From: Gemmatimonadota bacterium
Lineage (GTDB): Bacteria > Gemmatimonadota > Gemmatimonadetes > Longimicrobiales > Gaopeijiaceae
DNA length: 20,732 nt
Assembly (NCBI GenBank): GCA_030550695.1
Contig: JAUQOX010000018.1
Span: 1-20,732 of the forward strand
Direction: 5' to 3'
Below, piece by piece: positions 14,551-20,732 of this stretch; within the stretch, counting starts at the first letter, position 1, and each line of letters begins with the position of its first letter. A model generated the notes under the pieces. It saw only the letters and a list, made by a program, of their open reading frames with translations, ran no database searches and was not told the DNA's origin. Made by a program: the position numbers and the translations under genes.

Positions 14551-16260
14551 ATGAACCCCACGACCGCCACCAAAGGGCTCCGGTCTCCTTGGGCCACCCA
14601 GGGCCCCCGCGTCTTGGAACGGCGGCTGGGATCCCATCTCCAGGAATGCCGGGCCGTGGAGCCCGACATCCTCTGGGCCAGGGTGGCCCGCCACGAGATC
14701 CGCACCGCCGTGGAAACCGCGGTACGGGAGATGGGAGCCCGCTTCCTCATCTCCGTGGGAACCGACCGCCGCCCACGGGGCGAAGGGTACGGCATTGCCC
14801 ATCTCTTCTCCCTGGACCGCGACGGGCTGTTCCTGGGCTTGGAGTGCCTGGTGCCGGAATGGGCGGAGGAGGTGGACTCCATCACGCCCATCATCCCCGG
14901 CGCCGACTGGTCCGAGAGGGAGTTCCGCGACGTCATCGGAGTGGAACCCAAGGGCCATCCCGATCCCCGGCGTCTCCTCCTCCCCGACGACTGGCCGGAG
15001 GGAGTGTACCCCTTGCGCCGCGACTTTCCTTACCACGAGCGGCCCCAGGCGCCCCAACCCACCCCGCCGCCACGGAAGGAACCTCCCGCCGGCACCACGG
15101 TGATCCCCCTGGGGCCCTTCTTCCCTTCCCTGGAAGAACCGGCCTACTGGAGGATCTTCGTGGAGGGCGAGACCGTGGTGGGATGCGACTACCGGGGTTT
15201 CTACAACCACCGGGGGATCGAGAAGCTCGGCGACAGCGTCCTCACCTGGGACCGCATTCCCTTCGTGGCCGAGAGGATCTGCGGCATCTGCGGCTTCATC
15301 CACTCCACCTGCTTCTGCCAGGCGGCAGAGAAAGCCGTAGGCATCCGACCTCCCCGTCGGGCGGAGTTCATCCGCACCCTGATGCTGGAGCTGGAGCGCA
15401 TCCACTCCCACCTGCTTTGGCTGGGGATTGCCGGGCACATTTTGGGCTTCGACACCATCCTCATGCAGACCTGGCGGATCCGGGAGCCGGTGATGTGGCT
15501 CACCGAGGAGATCAGCGGCAACCGGAAGACCTACGGGATGAACGCCCTGGGAGGGGTGCGGAGGGACATCACCCCCGAGCAGAAGAAAACGATCCTGGAT
15601 GTGGTCCGGAAGGTGGAGGAGGAGACCCTGGAGGTGAAGGCCGCCATCGTGGGAGACACCACGCTCCACGCCCGGACCCGGGAAGTGGGGATCCTGGCCA
15701 AGAAGTGGGCTACGGACTTCTGCGTGGTGGGTCCCCCTGCCCGGGCCTCGGGGCTCCCCATCGATGCCCGGCTGGATCATCCCTACGCCGCCTACGACGC
15801 CGTGCCTCCCAGGCTGTGCACCCAGCAAGCGGGCGACACCTGGGCCCGGGTGGTGGTGCGGGTGGAAGAGCTGGTGGACTCGGTGAGGATGGTGCGGGAG
15901 TGTCTGGAACGGATGCCCGACGGGCCCGTGATGGCCGACCTTCCCGGCAATTTTCCCGACGGGCGGATCGGGATTTCGGTGGTGGAAGCCCCCCGGGGGG
16001 AAGCCGTGCATTTCGTCATGACCGGCGGGGTGAACCGCCCCTACCGCTGGCGCGTGCGGGCGCCCACCTATCCCAACCTCCAGGCCATGCCCGCCATGAT
16101 CCAGGGGCAGAATCTGGCCGACGTGCCCATCACCTTGGGCAGTCTCGATCCCTGTTTCTCCTGCACGGAGCGGATGGAAGCCGTGGACGTGCGCACCGGC
16201 ACGGTGACCGTCTACGGGAGGGCCGAACTGGAGGCCATGGCCCGGAGGCACCGCCCATGA
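14551..16260 (+). CDS. hycE: [NiFe]-hydrogenase large subunit, HycE/HyfG type (NuoC-NuoD fusion)
   Basis: The 569-residue product, the same length as E. coli HycE, joins a NuoC-like domain (about residues 1-165, with ADWSEREFRDVIGVEP and a PLRRDFP ending) to a NuoD-like catalytic domain. The nickel ligands are complete: C244-G-I-C247 in ERICGICGFIHSTC, and C535-F-S-C538 in DPCFSCTER. This separates it from complex I NuoD and from Ehr-type homologues that lost the cysteines, so it should make or use H2. Residues 542-569 follow Arg541 of the SCTER motif and look like the C-terminal peptide that the HycI protease removes after nickel insertion. The start is ATG 14551, with ATGAGGAG 7 bases upstream. 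It ends in an overlap with the next gene (ATGA at 16257-16260). It sits with the small subunit (19954) in the cytoplasmic arm. Confidence 0.95.
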   Translation: MNPTTATKGLRSPWATQGPRVLERRLGSHLQECRAVEPDILWARVARHEIRTAVETAVREMGARFLISVGTDRRPRGEGYGIAHLFSLDRDGLFLGLECLVPEWAEEVDSITPIIPGADWSEREFRDVIGVEPKGHPDPRRLLLPDDWPEGVYPLRRDFPYHERPQAPQPTPPPRKEPPAGTTVIPLGPFFPSLEEPAYWRIFVEGETVVGCDYRGFYNHRGIEKLGDSVLTWDRIPFVAERICGICGFIHSTCFCQAAEKAVGIRPPRRAEFIRTLMLELERIHSHLLWLGIAGHILGFDTILMQTWRIREPVMWLTEEISGNRKTYGMNALGGVRRDITPEQKKTILDVVRKVEEETLEVKAAIVGDTTLHARTREVGILAKKWATDFCVVGPPARASGLPIDARLDHPYAAYDAVPPRLCTQQAGDTWARVVVRVEELVDSVRMVRECLERMPDGPVMADLPGNFPDGRIGISVVEAPRGEAVHFVMTGGVNRPYRWRVRAPTYPNLQAMPAMIQGQNLADVPITLGSLDPCFSCTERMEAVDVRTGTVTVYGRAELEAMARRHRP

Positions 16261-17171
16261 ACGCGTCGTGGGGCAATCTGCTGTTGGCGCTGGTGAATGC
16301 GGCACTGGTCCTGCTCCTTTCGCCGCTGGTGGAGGGCCTTCTCCGCAAGGGGAAAGCCTTCGTCCACTCCCGACGGGGCCCCCCCATCTTCCAGCCCTAC
16401 CTGGACCTTTTCAAGCTCCTGGGCAAAGAGGACCTCCGCACCAGCAACGACCTCTTCTACCGGGCAGCCCCCAGCCTGTCCTTGGCTTCGGTCCTGTTGT
16501 TGGCCGCCCTGGTGCCCATGGGGGCGGCACCCCCCTTGGGCTTTGCCGGAGACATCGTGGTCGTCATCTACGTGGCCGCCATGAGTGCGGTTCTGCTCAT
16601 TCTGGTGGCCTACGGAAGCGGAAGCCCTTACGCCTTCGTGGGGGGGTCGCGGGAAATGATGGTTCTGTTGGCCGTGGAGCCGGTGGTGGCCGTGACCTTG
16701 GTGGTGGGGGCGATGAAATCCGGCTCCTTGGCCACCGCGGGCATCTTGGAGTGGAACGCCGCCCACGGCCCCGCCATCAGCATGATCCTGGCCGGGGTCG
16801 CCCTGTTCCTGGCCCTGCAGGCTCAGGCGGGTAAGCTGCCCTTCGACATTCCCGAGGCAGAGCAGGAGGTCATGGGCGGACCCCTGGTGGAACAGAGCGG
16901 ACCCCGCCTGGCGCTCCTCCGCTGGACGCTGTGGGCCAAGCAGTTGGTGTTTGCATTTCTCTTGGTGGAGCTGTTCTTCCCCTGGCCCAGGACCGGCTGG
17001 TGGATCGTGGATCTTCCCTTGGCCCTGGTGAAGGTCTTGCTGGTGTTGGCCCTGGTGGCCCTGGTGGACGTGGTGAACCCCCGACTTCGGGTGGACCAGG
17101 CCATGGGGTATTTCGGCCGCGTGGCGGTTTCCAGTCTGGCGGCCCTGGCCTTTGCGGTGATCGGGATGTAG
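16257..17171 (+). CDS. hyfC: Membrane anchor subunit, HyfC/HycD (NuoH-like)
   Basis: The 304-residue product, near the 307 of HycD, has about eight hydrophobic helices and family stretches typical of NuoH/HycD. These include RRGPPIFQPYLDLFKLLGKEDL (about residues 39-60), where the charged loop meets the peripheral arm, and LPFDIPEAEQEVMGGPLVEQSG (about 195-216). It anchors the hydrogenase module to the membrane arm and is thought to link redox chemistry to ion movement. It starts at ATG 16257, overlapping the large-subunit stop, and ends ten bases before the ferredoxin-type subunit gene. Nothing is missing that I can see. Confidence 0.92.
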   Translation: MNASWGNLLLALVNAALVLLLSPLVEGLLRKGKAFVHSRRGPPIFQPYLDLFKLLGKEDLRTSNDLFYRAAPSLSLASVLLLAALVPMGAAPPLGFAGDIVVVIYVAAMSAVLLILVAYGSGSPYAFVGGSREMMVLLAVEPVVAVTLVVGAMKSGSLATAGILEWNAAHGPAISMILAGVALFLALQAQAGKLPFDIPEAEQEVMGGPLVEQSGPRLALLRWTLWAKQLVFAFLLVELFFPWPRTGWWIVDLPLALVKVLLVLALVALVDVVNPRLRVDQAMGYFGRVAVSSLAALAFAVIGM

Positions 17172-17181
17172 GAGAGCGGCC

Positions 17182-17742
17182 ATGTTCCTCAGCAAGCTGC
17201 GGGAAGCCTGGATTTGCCTGAAGGCGGGGCAGGTAACCCTTCCCTACCCCTTCGAGCCCCATGATCCGGCTCCCGGCTTCCGGGGCAAGATCAGCGTGGA
17301 CCCCGACCTCTGCTTCGGGTGCGGGGGGTGCGCCAACGTCTGCCCCGCAGGCGTCATCGAAATCCAGGACCTCGACCAGTACACCCGAGCCCTCACCTTC
17401 CGGTGGTCGCGCTGTACCTATTGCGGACGGTGTGCCGACGTGTGCCCCGAACAGGCCATCGCCATGAGCCCTCTCTATGAAACGGCCACCGACCGTGCCG
17501 ATGACATGGTCCTGCGCCTCGAGGTGTTCATGGGACCCTGCGGGCGGTGCGGGCGCTGTTTTTCGCCTGCCCACCCTCTGGAGCGCATGATGGTCACCGG
17601 CTTTCGGGACGACACCGTGGGCGGCCGTCCCGAGGCCCGGAGCGTAGGCCCCCTGGAAGTGGCGGGGTGCCTCCGCCCACCCCCCGGCCTCGCGGCCGCT
17701 GGCGAAGGGCGAGCCCATGCTCCCGAAGGAGGCCAGCCATGA
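17182..17742 (+). CDS. hyfH: Two-[4Fe-4S] subunit, HyfH/HycF (NuoI-like)
   Basis: The 186-residue product (HycF and HyfH are about 180) has two classic ferredoxin motifs: C44-x2-C47-x2-C50-x3-C54-P and C78-x2-C81-x2-C84-x3-C88-P. These relay electrons from the input module to the small subunit. The N-terminus (LREAWICLKAGQVTLPYPFEP) matches the membrane-touching helix and loop of HycF-type proteins. After the clusters comes a further Cys group, C120-x2-C123-x2-C126 (MGPCGRCGRCFSP), and one more Cys about 35 residues later. Cysteine pairs are known in HycF tails, so this may bind a metal or be structural. The last 30 residues are Gly/Pro/Ala-rich and poorly conserved in look. ATG 17182 has TAGGAGAG upstream; the stop overlaps the next start. 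Confidence 0.9.
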   Translation: MFLSKLREAWICLKAGQVTLPYPFEPHDPAPGFRGKISVDPDLCFGCGGCANVCPAGVIEIQDLDQYTRALTFRWSRCTYCGRCADVCPEQAIAMSPLYETATDRADDMVLRLEVFMGPCGRCGRCFSPAHPLERMMVTGFRDDTVGGRPEARSVGPLEVAGCLRPPPGLAAAGEGRAHAPEGGQP

Positions 17743-18413
17743 CCGAGCTGGACCTTCCCGCCGGCCTCATCCGGACGTTGAGCCTCAGCATGGTCATCAC
17801 GTCGGTGGTGGCCGTGGAGGTGCGGCGGCTTCGGCTGGCAGCCGGCGCCTATGCTGTGCAGGCGTTGCTCCTGGTGGGTCTGCTCTTGAGCTACGCCCAG
17901 GTCAACCCGGCCCTCTACTGGTGGGCCGCCACGGCGTTCCTGACCAAGGCCGTGCTCACCCCCTGGTTCCTGTTCCGGTACATCGGCAGAACCCAGGAGC
18001 TGGAGGTGCCGCCCCTCATCGGCTTTGTCCCTTCGGTGGTGCTGGCGAGCCTGCTCATGATCCTGTTCTTCCGGCTCACCCACGGGCAGGTGGAATTGCT
18101 GGCGCCCTCGCCCCACGCCCAGGAAGAGGTGTTCCGGACGAACCTGGCCGTGGCCTCCACCGTCTTCGTCCTGGGGATCTACGGTATCCTTTCCAGGCGC
18201 GATGCCGTAAAGACGGTCATCGGCCTGTGCCTGTTGGAGAACGGGGTTCACCTGAGTCTGGTGAGCCTGGCCCCGGAACTTTCGGAAACCGCCCTCTTCG
18301 GAATCGCTTCGGAGGTCGTGGTGACGGTGTTCCTCCTCCTCTACGTCATCGAGGGGGTCTATCGGGTGTTCGGGACCACCGACACCTTCCGCCTGCGGGA
18401 ACTCCAGTGGTGA
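17739..18413 (+). CDS. hyfE: Small membrane subunit, HyfE (NuoK/MrpC-like)
   Basis: The 224-residue product, close to HyfE (about 216), is a compact hydrophobic protein with about six or seven helices. The second half (FVLGIYGILSRRDAVKTVIGLCLLENGVHLSLV) holds the NuoK/MrpC-type stretch, including the acidic residue in LLENGVHL that takes part in ion movement in the family. The start is ATG 17739, overlapping the previous stop with AAGGAGG 7 bases upstream. The frame is open further upstream to 17547, but that part lies inside the HyfH-like gene and is not used. The next gene begins after 9 bases. It belongs in the membrane arm between the HyfC-like subunit and the antiporter-like subunits. 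Confidence 0.88.
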   Translation: MTELDLPAGLIRTLSLSMVITSVVAVEVRRLRLAAGAYAVQALLLVGLLLSYAQVNPALYWWAATAFLTKAVLTPWFLFRYIGRTQELEVPPLIGFVPSVVLASLLMILFFRLTHGQVELLAPSPHAQEEVFRTNLAVASTVFVLGIYGILSRRDAVKTVIGLCLLENGVHLSLVSLAPELSETALFGIASEVVVTVFLLLYVIEGVYRVFGTTDTFRLRELQW

Positions 18414-18422
18414 GGGGTGACC

Positions 18423-19949
18423 ATGACGGCGAATCTTGACGCGGCGCCTTCTTCCCTTCCGGCTGCGGCCTTCCTCCTGCCGGTGGCGGCGGGGATCGCG
18501 GTGCTGGCCTTCGGCCGGTTGGGCCACCGCTTCTGCAAGGGGGTGGCCCTGGCCACGGCAGGCGTCCTGGCCGGGATGGGGATCCTCATGGTGAGGAGGA
18601 CCCTCCAAGGGGAGATCCTGGCGGCGTGGGGCAACGAACTTCGGGTAGACGCCCTTTCGGCCTTGATGGTCCTGGTCATCGGCAGCATCGGGTTCCTCAC
18701 CACCCTCTACTCCTTCCGCTACCTGGAGAAGGGCGAACTCGGCAAGCGCATGGGGGTGGTGAAGGCCGAGCGCCGCCTGGCCTTCTTCTATTTCCTCCTG
18801 CTGTGGTTCCTGGGGACCATGGCCTGGGCCGCCGTCACCAACAACATCATCATGCTCTGGGTGGCGGTGGAGGCCACCACCCTGACCTCGGGTCTGCTGG
18901 TGGCCTTCTTCTGGGACCGGCGCGCCTTGGAGGCCGGCTACAAGTACCTCATGCTCCTCACCATCGGCATCACCTTCGCGCTGTTCGGCTGCGTGGTGGT
19001 CTACGCTTCGGCCGCTGCCAACGCGGGTTTGGGGGGGCATGAGGCCTTGCTCATCAGCGAGGTCCAGGGCGTGGCCGGGGCGATCCCACCCCGCACGGCG
19101 CTTCTGGCCGTGGCTTTGCTGGTCATCGGCTTCGGAACCAAGGCCGGTCTTGCTCCCTTCCACCCGTGGCTCCCTGACGCCCACGCCGAAGCCCCCACGC
19201 CGGTGAGCGTGCTCTTGTCGGGGGTGATGATCAAGGTGGCCCTCTACGCCCTGGCCCGCACGGTGAGCATTTTCTTCCCGGAAATCCCTCAGCTCACCGT
19301 GTTCGCCGTGGCCTTGGGCTCCTTTACCATGGTGTTGGGCGTGGTCCTGGCCATGGTCCAGGACGATCTCAAGCGCCTGCTGGCCTATTCGTCGGTGAGC
19401 CAGATGGGATATGTGCTGGCCGGCGTGGGTCTCGGGACCTATCTGGGGTACTATGGGGGGTTCTTCCACCTTTTGAACCACGCCATCTTCAAGGCTCTCC
19501 TGTTCATGAGTGTGGGGGCCGTGGTGTACGCCACCGGGGTGCGGAAGGTGAGCGAACTGGGCGGGCTGGCCGGGCGGATGCCCATCACCGGCATCTGTTT
19601 CCTGGTGGGCGCCCTGGCCATTGCCGGCTTTCCACCCTTCAACGGCTTCATGAGCAAGCTCACCGTGTATCTGGCCCTGGCAGGGTCGGGCCTCTGGTGG
19701 GCGGTGGTCATTGCCGTTTTCACCAGCATCCTCACCATGGTGGCCTTGATCCGACCGGCGTTTCGGGTGTTCTGGGCGGCTCCCCCCCCCGACGCAGAAC
19801 ACCTGGTCCACGTGCGGGAAGTCCCGATGGTGGTATGGGCCCCCATGGCGGTGCTGGCCCTGGCGTGCCTGGTGTTGGGTGTGGCGCCTCACATGGCGTA
19901 CGGCCTGCTGAACCGCGCCGCTCAGGTGCTGGCCGCGGCGGGAGGATGA
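18423..19949 (+). CDS. hyfF: Antiporter-like membrane subunit, HyfF type
   Basis: The 508-residue product (HyfF is about 526) is a third NuoL/M/N-family subunit. The ion-path residues are E150 (WVAVEATTLTSG), K240 (GFGTKAGLAPFHPWLPDAH), K271 (GVMIKVALYA), K357 (HAIFKALLF) and K412 (GFMSKLTVY). The VEATTL form of the first motif, where most relatives have WE, is typical of the HyfF/MrpD branch. The start is ATG 18423, behind GTGAGGGGTGA; a GTG at 18417, two codons earlier, is also possible but badly spaced from that site. It is followed by the small-subunit gene after four bases. With the subunits at 10976 and 12444 it gives three antiporter-like units, as in Hyf and unlike the simpler Hyc complex. 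Confidence 0.9.
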   Translation: MTANLDAAPSSLPAAAFLLPVAAGIAVLAFGRLGHRFCKGVALATAGVLAGMGILMVRRTLQGEILAAWGNELRVDALSALMVLVIGSIGFLTTLYSFRYLEKGELGKRMGVVKAERRLAFFYFLLLWFLGTMAWAAVTNNIIMLWVAVEATTLTSGLLVAFFWDRRALEAGYKYLMLLTIGITFALFGCVVVYASAAANAGLGGHEALLISEVQGVAGAIPPRTALLAVALLVIGFGTKAGLAPFHPWLPDAHAEAPTPVSVLLSGVMIKVALYALARTVSIFFPEIPQLTVFAVALGSFTMVLGVVLAMVQDDLKRLLAYSSVSQMGYVLAGVGLGTYLGYYGGFFHLLNHAIFKALLFMSVGAVVYATGVRKVSELGGLAGRMPITGICFLVGALAIAGFPPFNGFMSKLTVYLALAGSGLWWAVVIAVFTSILTMVALIRPAFRVFWAAPPPDAEHLVHVREVPMVVWAPMAVLALACLVLGVAPHMAYGLLNRAAQVLAAAGG

Positions 19950-19953
19950 GACC

Positions 19954-20484
19954 ATGCTCAGAGAGCTTTGCCGCAAAGCTTTTCCCAAGGCCCTTTGGGT
20001 CTATCACTGCAATACGGGCGCTTGCAACGGCTGCGACATCGAGGTCATCAACGTCCTCACCCCCTACTACGACGCGGAACGTTTCGGGATCCGGCTGGTG
20101 GGCTCTCCTCGTCATGCCGACGCCATCCTGGTGAGCGGACCGGTCACCCGGCAGGTGGCCCCGGCCCTTCAGCGCCTTCTGGACGCCACGCCGGCGCCCA
20201 AGCTGGTGTTCGCCATCGGGTCGTGCGCCTGCGGGGGAGGAGCCTGGTTCGACACCTACAGCACCCTGGGAGGGGCCGACCGGGTGATCCCCGTGGATTA
20301 TTACATTCCCGGGTGTCCGCCGCGTCCCGAAGCCATCTTGTACGGGGTGGCCCTGGCCCTGGGCCTGGTCCCCAAGAAGGTGGCGGCCGAACGCATGCGA
20401 CAAGAGACTTTGGATGAGCTGGCCCAGGGTATCAGCCGAGCCGTCAGCGGTTTTGCCGAGGCCGCAGAGGGAGGGGGTCCATGA
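19954..20484 (+). CDS. hyfI: Hydrogenase small subunit, HyfI/HycG (NuoB-like)
   Basis: The 176-residue product carries a single proximal [4Fe-4S] site built from C24 and C27 (GACNGCD), C91 (GSCACGGG) and C121 (PGCPPRPE), as in HycG and NuoB. It passes electrons from the HyfH-like relay to the NiFe site of the large subunit. It is shorter than HyfI (about 250), nearer to compact NuoB and MbhJ-type subunits. It starts at ATG 19954, with GGAGG 8 bases upstream overlapping the HyfF-like stop. Its stop overlaps the response-regulator start (ATGA at 20481-20484). The ending (IPVDYYIPGCPPRPEAIL) is intact. Confidence 0.93.
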   Translation: MLRELCRKAFPKALWVYHCNTGACNGCDIEVINVLTPYYDAERFGIRLVGSPRHADAILVSGPVTRQVAPALQRLLDATPAPKLVFAIGSCACGGGAWFDTYSTLGGADRVIPVDYYIPGCPPRPEAILYGVALALGLVPKKVAAERMRQETLDELAQGISRAVSGFAEAAEGGGP

Positions 20485-20732
20485 CGCCGCCGCGGAAGAT
20501 TCTCGTAGTGGACGACGACGAGGATCTGAGGGAGGTCCTCCGCATCCTGTTGGAGGATGCAGGGTATCAGGTGGTCCTGGCGGAGAGCGGCCCCCGTGGG
20601 ATCGAGATGGCCGAAAGGGAGCGGCCGGATCTTCTGCTCCTGGACGTGATGATGCCGGAGCGCACCGAAGGCTTCCATGTGGTGTGGAACCTCCGCAACC
20701 GCCAGGACCCCTACTTCCAGAATCGTCCCATC
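20481..20732 (+). CDS. Response-regulator receiver domain protein, 5' part (runs off the window)
   Basis: The visible 84 residues are a CheY-like receiver: acidic pocket D11-D12-D13, phosphoacceptor D55 in LLLLDVMMP, and the start of the next helix. The loop after the phosphorylation site reads MMPERTEGFHV instead of the usual PGMDGF form, so it is about one or two residues longer. The end with the conserved Thr/Lys and any output domain lie outside the window, so it could be a stand-alone receiver or a larger regulator. It overlaps the small-subunit stop and should be cotranslated with the hydrogenase, which suggests signalling control of the complex or of its operon. The GAGGGGG ribosome site is 4 bases upstream. 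No histidine kinase gene is visible. Confidence 0.88.
   Translation, partial: MTPPRKILVVDDDEDLREVLRILLEDAGYQVVLAESGPRGIEMAERERPDLLLLDVMMPERTEGFHVVWNLRNRQDPYFQNRPI

Noticed and set aside
17475..19988. Very long open frame on the minus strand opposite the HyfE- and HyfF-like genes (and similar ones opposite other genes, such as 20-2341).
   Set aside because: The translation is rich in Gly, His, Gln and Pro without any domain. It is opposite well-supported membrane genes, and high-GC codon use keeps antisense frames open.
1..20732. CRISPR arrays, tRNA or rRNA genes, insertion sequences and prophage genes.
   Set aside because: I saw no spaced direct repeats, no tRNA-like cloverleaf or rRNA stretch, and no transposase or integrase domain in any frame.

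Overview
This is a GC-rich bacterial window with tightly packed genes. A secreted outer-membrane-type beta-barrel protein points to a Gram-negative organism. There is no rRNA or other phylogenetic marker, so I cannot name a taxon; a high-GC lineage such as Gemmatimonadota, Acidobacteriota or a deltaproteobacterial group would fit, but that is a guess.

Region 1 (1-4619) is a set of envelope genes. The end of a LemA-family gene overlaps an M48 membrane metalloprotease gene with a long C-terminal extension. A class C beta-lactamase-fold serine hydrolase gene follows. A small beta-barrel protein gene lies convergently on the minus strand, and its stop codon overlaps that of the hydrolase inside the tetranucleotide CTAG. 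Region 2 (4620-6320) is a two-TM potassium channel fused to two RCK/TrkA modules, divergent from the beta-barrel gene.

Region 3 (6321-6470) is a short, AT-rich intergenic stretch with stem-loops and repeated CGGAA/TTCCG elements. It ends the channel gene and leads into the large operon.

Region 4 (6471-20732, running off the end) is a group 4 membrane-bound [NiFe]-hydrogenase operon, with many ATGA/GTGA stop-start overlaps. A three-gene soluble module comes first. It consists of a molybdopterin-fold (FdhA/NuoG-like) protein with Ser in place of the catalytic Sec/Cys, a sulfhydrogenase-beta-like iron-sulfur protein, and a sulfhydrogenase-gamma-like FAD/NAD(P)/[2Fe-2S] reductase. A HycI-type maturation protease follows. 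Then comes a Hyf-type complex: three antiporter-like subunits (HyfD-, HyfB- and HyfF-like), a HycE/HyfG-type large subunit with both Ni-binding CxxC pairs, HyfC-, HyfH- and HyfE-like subunits, and a HyfI-like small subunit. The operon continues into a response-regulator gene.

Taken together, the operon looks like a proton- or sodium-translocating hydrogenase. Its input arm is not the usual formate dehydrogenase plus HycB/HyfA ferredoxin, but an NAD(P)H-type diaphorase with a catalytically altered molybdopterin protein. In layout it resembles the N-module of respiratory complex I built from different parts. That is the most notable hypothesis in the window; the parts are read from sequence, and the assembly and reaction are inferred.
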